From Bacteroidales bacterium (GTDB lineage Bacteria > Bacteroidota > Bacteroidia > Bacteroidales > VadinHA17), in assembly GCA_025455505.1 (NCBI GenBank), contig JALOMK010000022.1:1-13384 (forward strand): 13,384 bases of DNA, given 5' to 3'. How positions within the stretch are numbered: position 1 is the stretch's first letter; each line of letters opens with the position of its first letter. Of this stretch, positions 7,676 through 13,384 are shown one piece after another. The position numbers were made by a program, and so were the translations under genes. Below the pieces are notes generated by a model. It had not been told where the DNA came from. It made no database searches and saw only the letters and a program-made list of their open reading frames with translations.

Positions 7676-7723
7676 GGCCTTTACGCCGCGACGCCTTTAC
7701 GTCCCTACGCCGTTATGCCGTTA
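7676..7723. repeat. Second tandem octamer array, consensus CGCCNTTA
   Basis: Six contiguous 8-bp units: GGCCTTTA, CGCCGCGA, CGCCTTTA, CGTCCCTA, CGCCGTTA, TGCCGTTA. The unit sequence differs from that of the first octamer array although the period is the same. No protein-coding gene is supported anywhere in 7469-7867. Confidence 0.7.
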
Positions 7724-7753
7724 ATAGTTTGTTAAAAACCTCCCGGAGATTTC

Positions 7754-7786
7754 TTTGACATTTCTCAGTTGAAAGGTGTATTTTTG
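7754..7786 (+). promoter_or_regulatory. Bacteroidota-type promoter of the SLT-like gene
   Basis: TTTG at 7754-7757, 21 nt, then TATTTTTG at 7779-7786, a full consensus match. Transcription would begin near 7793, leaving a leader of about 75 nt before ATG 7868. It lies just past the tandem-repeat block. Confidence 0.65.
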
Positions 7787-7867
7787 TATGTTGAAAGTAC
7801 TGCTATACTGTCAGGCTGAACAAAAACAGCCAGGGTCTGTTTATTAGTCATTGATAAAAGGAATATA

Positions 7868-8275
7868 ATGAAAAGAATTCTGCTTTTTACATTATTGCTT
7901 CTTTTTGCGTCGCGTTCATTTGCACCAAACCAGAAGTCAATAGCAATTTTTTATGCTCCCCCGGTTGATCCTTTTGAGAAACTTATATATGCAGTGGGCA
8001 TGGTTGAAGGGAAATGCGACACAAGTGCATTTAATGAATTTGAACAGGCTGCAGGTTTTTTCCAGATACGTCCCATACGTGTTGAGGATTATAACAGGCG
8101 AACAGGAAGTTCGCTTACGCTGAATGATATGTTCGATTACGAAAAAGCCGAGAAGGTATTTTTGTATTATGCCCATAAGATCGGCCCGTATAATTTCGAG
8201 AAAATTGCCCGTAACTGGAATGGTTCCGGGGCAAGGACTACAGAATACTGGAATCAGGTAAAAAAATTCCTCTAG
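7868..8275 (+). CDS. Small secreted lysozyme/lytic-transglycosylase-like (SLT-fold) protein
   Basis: 135 residues. Residues 1-19 are a signal peptide (KR, then an LLFTLLLLFA core, ending SFA), so the product is periplasmic or secreted. The mature part resembles a minimal SLT/lysozyme-like domain: E47 in AVGMVEGK sits where the catalytic glutamate of lytic transglycosylases lies, AAGFFQIRPI (61-70) corresponds to the G-x-x-Q-I motif, and NWNGSG (116-121) with the final YW..V matches the C-terminal helix region. The family cleaves peptidoglycan between MurNAc and GlcNAc. At ~116 mature residues it is short for a full SLT domain, so it may be a reduced enzyme or a substrate-binding derivative. 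It has its own promoter and no operon partner. The fold call is moderately secure; activity is inferred. Confidence 0.62.
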   Translation: MKRILLFTLLLLFASRSFAPNQKSIAIFYAPPVDPFEKLIYAVGMVEGKCDTSAFNEFEQAAGFFQIRPIRVEDYNRRTGSSLTLNDMFDYEKAEKVFLYYAHKIGPYNFEKIARNWNGSGARTTEYWNQVKKFL

Positions 8276-8319
8276 AAAAATTGCATCTTTGTCTGATATA
8301 GTCTCCTGCTTCTACTGAA

Positions 8320-8550
8320 GGGGGAAGTTTCTATGTTTACTATCTGCCAGGTTGTTGAATTAGACGGGCTTTACTGACAGGAATTAATTTACCTCTCTTC
8401 CTGGCTTGCAGCCAGGTCGGACAGGATGTGAGCGTAGTTCCATCAATGAATATAGTAATGATACGTATGGGTGAAGATCCTTCAAGTGTCCTGGTTCCTT
8501 TTCAGTTTCTTGACAAAATATGGAAGCAGCTGAACCTTGTCATAAATTAG
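8320..8550 (+). pseudogene. C-terminal remnant of a class-C beta-lactamase-family serine hydrolase
   Basis: One frame, ending in TAG at 8548-8550, reads GQDVSVVPSMNIVMIRMGE and then LVPFQFLDKIWKQLNLVIN. This is the typical end of beta-lactamase-related (PF00144/S12) hydrolases, where GQ.i.VVPs.nlvviRmG precedes a short terminal helix. Upstream in the same frame the reading continues through RRALLTGINLPLFLA, interrupted by TGA at 8356-8358, to YVYYLPGC near 8332-8355. The S-x-x-K active-site region and several hundred residues are absent, and no start or signal peptide fits. I read this as the decayed tail of a deleted gene. The rest of the gap 8276-8794 holds only the two inverted repeats listed below. 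Confidence 0.6.
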
Positions 8551-8618
8551 GTACATTATTATCAATTGTCTGTTTTTGAGTGTTAAGAGTTCCTATAATT
8601 GACCCGTAACGCTTTGTG

Positions 8619-8639
8619 TTTAGCGCTGGGTGCGCTAAA
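8619..8639. promoter_or_regulatory. Perfect 8-bp inverted repeat (TTTAGCGC / GCGCTAAA)
   Basis: TTTAGCGC (8619-8626), a 5-nt loop TGGGT, and GCGCTAAA (8632-8639) form a perfect palindromic hairpin. No T-run follows on either strand, so it is not a standard terminator. It lies ~155 bp before the FISUMP gene and could be an operator or a relic of the deleted hydrolase gene. Confidence 0.4.
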
Positions 8640-8746
8640 GTGAAACAATACCTGGTTGTTAACAAAAACTAATGTATGTTAATTAACAGGTGAAAGCCTC
8701 TTATCATAAATGCCTTATAATTCCGTTATTTAAAGTACTAACCGGC

Positions 8747-8777
8747 AGCACCATGCAGGGAAGTTGCTGATGGTGCT
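8747..8777 (+). promoter_or_regulatory. Inverted repeat in the leader of the FISUMP gene
   Basis: AGCACCAT (8747-8754) pairs perfectly with ATGGTGCT (8770-8777). The 15-nt interior can extend the stem with GCA (8755-8757) and TGC (8765-8767). The structure ends 17 nt before ATG 8795, close enough to affect ribosome access if transcribed. No promoter with a good consensus was found in front of it. Confidence 0.35.
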
Positions 8778-8794
8778 CATAAAGCTTTGAAGAA

Positions 8795-9472
8795 ATGATA
8801 ACAATAAAGAAAAATTTATTTATTCCTGTCCTTGCGCTCGCATTGGTATCACTTGTTTTTACCGCCTGCGAAAAGGACGCCCTTACCGTGACCGACATTG
8901 ACGGAAATGAATACGCCACCGTAACAATCGGCAGCCAGGTTTGGATGGCCTCCAGTCTTGTCACGACCAAATTTAGTGATGGCACTGCAATCCCAGTTGT
9001 AACCGACAATACAGCGTGGGCAAACCTCGGAACGCCTGGTGTAAGTGATTACGGAAACAACGCGGAAAATGCTGCGATCTACGGGAAGCTTTACAACTGG
9101 CACGCTGTGAACGACCCAAAGGGTATCTGTCCTACGGGATGGAGGGTACCTGCCCAGGCTGACTGGGCTACGCTCATTACAACCCTGGGCCTTGATATTG
9201 TTGGCGATAAGATGAAAGAACCAGGCACTCTTCACTGGTCCGATCCGAATACGGGTGCAACGAATGAATCAGGTTTTACCGCGTTAGGCGGAGGCTACAG
9301 GAATTACCTGGGAGTTTTCAAGGATAAGAGTTATTTCTCTGGTTACTGGAGCTCTACAGCCCAGGGAACTGCTGCATACATGCTTGGACTTTGGTTTCAT
9401 AACCATGATTGTGACAATTATGCAGTTGACAAGAAGACAGGCCTGTTTGTAAGGTGCATACAGGATATCTAG
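8795..9472 (+). CDS. FISUMP-domain lipoprotein
   Basis: 225 residues. An N-terminal hydrophobic segment ends in VFTAC with C25 as the lipidated cysteine; the -3 residue is Phe rather than Leu, tolerable in Bacteroidota. The following EKD is acidic, as in signals that send lipoproteins to the Bacteroidota cell surface. Residues ~32-223 form one FISUMP domain (Fibrobacter succinogenes major paralogous domain): DIDGNEYATVTIGSQVWMA, TTKFSDGTAIP, YGKLYNWHAVND, GICPTGWRVP, SGFTALGGGYRN, YWSSTA and a closing VRCIQ. The family is common and multi-copy in Bacteroidota and Fibrobacteres. It is related to C-type-lectin/formylglycine-enzyme-like surface folds, and its function is largely unknown. C114 and C222 may pair. 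The gene stands alone, with a hairpin just before its start. Confidence 0.88.
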   Translation: MITIKKNLFIPVLALALVSLVFTACEKDALTVTDIDGNEYATVTIGSQVWMASSLVTTKFSDGTAIPVVTDNTAWANLGTPGVSDYGNNAENAAIYGKLYNWHAVNDPKGICPTGWRVPAQADWATLITTLGLDIVGDKMKEPGTLHWSDPNTGATNESGFTALGGGYRNYLGVFKDKSYFSGYWSSTAQGTAAYMLGLWFHNHDCDNYAVDKKTGLFVRCIQDI

Positions 9473-9696
9473 TCCTTTTCCCTTGTTGATCGCTACAGGG
9501 CCTTTGCGGAACGGAAGATGTTTCGTTATACCATCGGAATGGCTTAATTGAATCCTTTTCGGGTTTCCGGTTGCAGGGTCAACGCTATGTCTTGCAAGCC
9601 GAATTCATTATCGGGGTATCGGGAATACACTGTCATCAGTGGGGAATGATTTGATTCATTTCCTGATTGTTTATGTGAACATATAAATTCATACAT

Positions 9697-10437
9697 ATGT
9701 CAGAGAGGGTTGTGATCGTTACAGGTGCCGGCCGCGGGATAGGCAGAGCCGTTGCCGAAGCTTTTGCAATAGTTGGCGATACAGTTGTCATTGCCGACAA
9801 GGACAGTGAGTCAGGTTCTGCAGCAGCTGCCGGGATTTCTTCAGCCGGGGGGAAGGCAATATTTTATGCCACCGATGTCGGGAAAATATGTGATATTGAA
9901 GACCTGTTTGAAAATGTCAGGGCACGTTATGCGCGCGTTGATATTCTTGTCAATAATGCTGGGATTTCAAGATTCGGATCTCCCTATGATATCAGCGGCG
10001 ATGAATGGGATGAACTAATATCTGTTAACCTCAGGGGGACAATGTTCTGTTCCCGCGAGGCAGCTTCAATAATGCGGACACATGGCGGCGGTTCGATAGT
10101 GAATGTCGCGTCGACACGGGCATTCATGTCAGAGCCCGGCTGGGAGGCATATGCAGCCTCGAAGGGCGGCATTATTTCACTTACCCATGCACTTGCTGCT
10201 TCTTTCGCCGCTGACAATATAAGGGTCAACTGCATTAGTCCGGGCTGGATTGAGACTGGCGATTATTCGTCCCTCAGGCCCGAAGACCATTCGCAGCACT
10301 TCTCAGGAAGGGTGGGCAAACCCGAGGATGTAGCCCGGCTTTGCGTTAACGTTACCGCAAATGGCAACGAATTTCTTAACGGTGCCAATATCATACTAGA
10401 CGGCGGGATGGCACACAAGATGATTTACGAGCCATAG
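9697..10437 (+). CDS. Classical short-chain dehydrogenase/reductase (SDR)
   Basis: 246 residues, the standard length for a classical SDR; soluble, cytoplasmic. All family motifs are intact: TGAGRGIG (9-16) for the dinucleotide, D60 for the adenine ring, NNAG (86-89), N111, the catalytic triad S139/Y152/K156 (YAASK), and SPGWIETG (181-188). Aspartate at the end of the second strand (IADKD, D34) favours NAD(H) over NADP(H). The C-terminus (FLNGANIILDGGM) is typical of FabG-like members. The substrate could be a sugar, a hydroxyacid or a steroid-like alcohol, and nothing nearby decides it. ATG 9697 is preceded by an AT-rich stretch with no strong ribosome site. The 222-bp spacer before it (9473-9696) shows no gene and only a weak promoter-like TTTG at 9650. 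The stop lies 24 bp from the convergent T9SS-cargo stop. Confidence 0.9.
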   Translation: MSERVVIVTGAGRGIGRAVAEAFAIVGDTVVIADKDSESGSAAAAGISSAGGKAIFYATDVGKICDIEDLFENVRARYARVDILVNNAGISRFGSPYDISGDEWDELISVNLRGTMFCSREAASIMRTHGGGSIVNVASTRAFMSEPGWEAYAASKGGIISLTHALAASFAADNIRVNCISPGWIETGDYSSLRPEDHSQHFSGRVGKPEDVARLCVNVTANGNEFLNGANIILDGGMAHKMIYEP

Positions 10438-10461
10438 GCAGGGTAGGAGAGCCGGGTTAAT

Positions 10462-13384
10462 CTACTGTACGATGATCTTTTCCACTCCCTTGAGATATCC
10501 GTTCGTAAATATCTGCACAAAATACAGTCCTGCAGGCATGGAGACTGTATCAAAGTTATGGATGCACTCACCTGCCTGTGTCTTTTTCTCCTGCACAATT
10601 TGTCCCGAAGGTTTTATTATCCGGATAATGGCTCCTTTTTCAGGGGCCTGAGCCAGCTCAAGGGTGAAGGCTCCGCTGGCCGGGTTCGGATACAGCCGCA
10701 TGGCCTCTGCCTGGATAGCGGGAAATTCAACTGAGGTGCTGAGGTTGTTCAGACTTATATGGTCGATAAGTATATAATCACGGTTGTACCCGTCACCCTG
10801 ATCATCTGTAAATTCATTGCTTACGCTTATATGTATCCTTACCGGAATACTACTGCTACCCTTTCCGCATGATGCTGCTGTCGTCCAGTTGGAAAGGTTA
10901 TAAGGGATTCTTACCTCATACCAGTCATTGGAGACAAACAGTTCTTCAAGGACTGCAACTGTATAGCAGTTTCCTGCAGGGCATCCGCTACCGGTTCCGC
11001 TGCTGAATTGAATTGATAGTTTTTTTACCGGAGGCGGAGGCTTTTTACCTACCTTGACATCAGCTCCCGGTATCGGGTCGGTGGGAACCCTAAGCCTGAG
11101 TGACAGCATCCCGTTTTCAGTACCCGGGATGCATACAGTTTCAATGCTGGATAGAACATCCGCCGATGATGCATTCCCGCTTATAAACATCGACCAGCCA
11201 TCCTGGCTTCCTTCAGCACCTGAAACGAGTACCGGGTTGCCTGCTGAACCAGTCCATCCGGTTGCAGATCCTCCTGAATTCAGACCGCCTGTGACAGGGC
11301 TCTGGCTGAAGCCTGAATTTTTAAAAAGCGGATCTGCTGGTGGTAACATGGCGGTACAGATAACATCCACAGTCTGTGTTTTTGAGAATATTTCGCAAAT
11401 CGTTCCGTCACTTTTTTTCTGTGTCACTATCATCTTTACAGTGTAGAAGCCCGACCATGGGAAAGTGTGGCAGAAAGTCTGATTCCCGATACTGGTTCCA
11501 ATTGGTGGCCCTGTAAAGGGACTCAGCTGCCATTCCACTGTATGGCAGCCGTTAAGTGCAAGAGGCGAGAAACAAACCTCGCAGTTATTATTTGAGAAGG
11601 AGGTGGCGAAACCCTTGTCTACCTTGGCCTGGAAGGCCTGCAGATCGGCAGGTCCGCACGGACAAGGATCCGGGCAGTTAACGTTGAACTGTATAGTGCA
11701 CGGGCATATCTTATCACCGCACACTCCCTGAAGAGTAAGGGTATAAAGTCCGGGCTGCGTGAAATATGATGGCAAAAGGCTAAGGGAAAAATTCGGGTTT
11801 ATAGAAGCATTGGGGCCGCTTCCTGTATATGTGCCGCTCTGGGTAGGTGCCGGACCGGAAAGGATCCAGTTGAACTTGACAGCGGAATTGAGAATAACAA
11901 GATTTGGCGGCGGTGCAGTACATCCTGCATTTCCATAGCTGGATGGGGCTACTAAGTAGTCGCCGTTTAAGTTTGAGGTCAGCAAGGCTTTGTTATATGT
12001 GACAGAGGAGGAACATGAGCCTGCGACGGAAATACCTGTGGTGACCGAACCGGTGCCGGAGTTAGGGAATGCTTCGGCCGACCTGGAACAGGTACTGCGT
12101 ACCACATAGATGAAATTGGGAAGATTGTAAGCTGAGAAGTCATATACGGCGCCAGATTGCGCAGATGCACTTGTCTGAATAATCAGGTAACTATTTGCCG
12201 GAATTATATGAATCGGGCTGACCGGAAACACACTCTGAATCCCGGATATCATATTGGGATTTCCCTGTTGAAACCCGCATGGAAAAGGTCCTGTATTTAT
12301 GTCGTTGTTTTCAGGTCCGCCAATATTTACGCTTCCGTCGAAATCAATCTGGAGATCGCTTATAGCAAGCCCATTCTTTCCCGTAAAAACTATAAGGAAT
12401 TCATTTGCAGTTTCTGTACCGCAAGCATTTACAAAAACTGATCTGATCGTGGGGCAAGACTGACCCCATTTCCCCGTAAGGGTATAGCCTGTTCCGGGCT
12501 GGCAGCCCAGTGTAACTGGCGCTCCGCCGCAAACCACCGGCTGGATCTGACCGGGATTGGGCCCGTTTATCTGCAGTTTGCTGAAATCACAATCGCAGTC
12601 GGTGAGGCAGGCATCGGAAGAAGACCAGGGTACTGAACTGCTGCTTGCCACAACTGGTGTCGGTACAGCGACAACCTTATTGGAGGGGAGGACCGGTGAA
12701 TTAAACAGGTTGTTTTTTACAACTATATTATCTGATACCATCTGGGTCAAACAGGTATTGAAGTCCATATCGCTAACGGAAATAAACCCGTCCTCAAATC
12801 CATAACCGTTTGTCCTTGTCCGTGAATTGGCATAGACAATTTTATTGGGGGGCAGGAAAGCCGTAAACCCATTTACCCAATACCCAAAGGGAGAAGTCTC
12901 GTTAAGTTCAAGATATTTTGTCCACTGATATGCAGCTGAAGTTCCATTGTCGCGAAACTTCAGCAAAACAACCCGCGGCTTAATTCCAACATCCTTTTGA
13001 GCTGTTACGTATACATCATTCCCTACACTCCAGACCTGGTTTACAGTAAGTAAAGCAGGAATTTCAATCTGCCATCCTTCGATAAAGTCCTGGTCGAGCT
13101 TAATTAGTTGAACACGGATAAAATTGTTATTAGTGTAATAAAAGCCAATTGCATAAAAACCGCCACCTGTTTTCTGAGTTACATCTATAAAACTAAACCC
13201 GATCGGATCCTCTATTGCGAAAGAATTATAGACCTGACCGCTATTATCGGCTCTGAAGACAGCGCTTCCTGTCAGAAGCAGGTCGCCGTTTGGTAAAGCT
13301 TCCAGGTCCGTCGGCCCATTCCATGGCGTAGGGCTTGAATATTCCTTTTTCCATCCTATGTTTCCGCTTGCATCAGCAACAATT
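10462..13384 (-). CDS. T9SS-secreted multidomain cysteine-rich protein (5'-partial)
   Basis: The frame is open from the right edge to the stop at 10462-10464, giving 973 visible residues; the TTG at 12966 is internal, so the start lies beyond the window. Visible residues ~1-230 look like beta-propeller blades of the form ALPNGDLLLTGSAVF, FYAIGFYYTNNN, WSVGNDVYV, FTAFLPPNKIVYAN. A cysteine-rich stretch (~258-320) leads to a beta domain (~315-485) with FVNACGTETANEFLIVF. Two PKD/Ig-like domains follow (~495-570 and ~575-675; PGLYTLTLQGVC, SGFYTVKMIV), then a jelly-roll-like domain (~685-880; DWYEVRIPYNLSNW, YILIDHISLNN). The last ~78 residues are a T9SS type A sorting domain: RLYPNPASGAFTLEL, IRIIKPSGQIV, PAGLYFVQIFTNG, EKIIVQ. 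The protein should be exported through Sec, then T9SS, and released or anchored at the surface. Roughly twenty-plus cysteines in the middle suggest disulfides. Its ligand is unknown. Confidence 0.85.
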   Translation of the reverse strand, partial: IVADASGNIGWKKEYSSPTPWNGPTDLEALPNGDLLLTGSAVFRADNSGQVYNSFAIEDPIGFSFIDVTQKTGGGFYAIGFYYTNNNFIRVQLIKLDQDFIEGWQIEIPALLTVNQVWSVGNDVYVTAQKDVGIKPRVVLLKFRDNGTSAAYQWTKYLELNETSPFGYWVNGFTAFLPPNKIVYANSRTRTNGYGFEDGFISVSDMDFNTCLTQMVSDNIVVKNNLFNSPVLPSNKVVAVPTPVVASSSSVPWSSSDACLTDCDCDFSKLQINGPNPGQIQPVVCGGAPVTLGCQPGTGYTLTGKWGQSCPTIRSVFVNACGTETANEFLIVFTGKNGLAISDLQIDFDGSVNIGGPENNDINTGPFPCGFQQGNPNMISGIQSVFPVSPIHIIPANSYLIIQTSASAQSGAVYDFSAYNLPNFIYVVRSTCSRSAEAFPNSGTGSVTTGISVAGSCSSSVTYNKALLTSNLNGDYLVAPSSYGNAGCTAPPPNLVILNSAVKFNWILSGPAPTQSGTYTGSGPNASINPNFSLSLLPSYFTQPGLYTLTLQGVCGDKICPCTIQFNVNCPDPCPCGPADLQAFQAKVDKGFATSFSNNNCEVCFSPLALNGCHTVEWQLSPFTGPPIGTSIGNQTFCHTFPWSGFYTVKMIVTQKKSDGTICEIFSKTQTVDVICTAMLPPADPLFKNSGFSQSPVTGGLNSGGSATGWTGSAGNPVLVSGAEGSQDGWSMFISGNASSADVLSSIETVCIPGTENGMLSLRLRVPTDPIPGADVKVGKKPPPPVKKLSIQFSSGTGSGCPAGNCYTVAVLEELFVSNDWYEVRIPYNLSNWTTAASCGKGSSSIPVRIHISVSNEFTDDQGDGYNRDYILIDHISLNNLSTSVEFPAIQAEAMRLYPNPASGAFTLELAQAPEKGAIIRIIKPSGQIVQEKKTQAGECIHNFDTVSMPAGLYFVQIFTNGYLKGVEKIIVQ

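Noticed and set aside
7471..7723. CRISPR array
   Set aside because: Units are 7-8 bp and contiguous, without spacers, and no cas gene is present.
7504..7758. 84-residue plus-strand ORF across the repeat block
   Set aside because: It runs through all three tandem arrays, has no domain, and overlaps the upstream box of the SLT-gene promoter.
8400..8416. CCTGGC / GCCAGG hairpin as a terminator after the SLT-like gene
   Set aside because: Only a 6-bp stem with no T-run, and it lies ~125 bp past the stop and within the hydrolase relic.
12157..12441. 94-residue plus-strand ORF
   Set aside because: Antisense shadow inside the T9SS cargo gene; no domain.

Overview
The window comes from a Bacteroidota genome, most likely a Bacteroidales/Marinilabiliales-type environmental or uncultured lineage. 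Four things point there: a C-terminal type IX secretion (T9SS) sorting domain in the last gene, a FISUMP-domain lipoprotein, two promoters that fit the Bacteroidota consensus (TTTG, 19-21 nt, TAnnTTTG), and a YaiO-type outer-membrane barrel. I cannot name a genus.

Left part (1-6692): a tight three-gene plus-strand operon encodes a YaiO-like TPR/beta-barrel outer-membrane protein (5' end outside the window), a SPOR-transmembrane-HEAT-repeat protein, and a processive-type GT2 glycosyltransferase with membrane segments. Stops and starts overlap by one base or lie 6 nt apart. Four bases past the glycosyltransferase stop, a convergent minus-strand gene encodes a 912-residue secreted glycosidase-like protein. 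By analogy with Pga-type exopolysaccharide machines (outer-membrane TPR porin, GT2 synthase, glycan hydrolase), I infer a surface-glycan synthesis and export locus. The SPOR-HEAT protein would link peptidoglycan, inner membrane and cytoplasm. This is the most interesting part of the window.

Middle part (6693-9696): a mosaic of small single genes separated by long spacers. A GNAT acetyltransferase with its own promoter is followed by a 250-bp block of three imperfect short tandem arrays (8-, 7- and 8-bp units). Next come a small secreted lysozyme/SLT-like protein with a clear promoter, a decayed C-terminal remnant of a class-C beta-lactamase-family serine hydrolase, two inverted repeats, and a FISUMP lipoprotein.

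Right part (9697-13384): a complete classical SDR oxidoreductase converges, 24 bp apart, on a long minus-strand gene. That gene encodes a T9SS-secreted cysteine-rich protein; 973 residues are visible and its N-terminus lies beyond the right edge. I found no tRNA, rRNA, CRISPR array, transposase or convincing rho-independent terminator.
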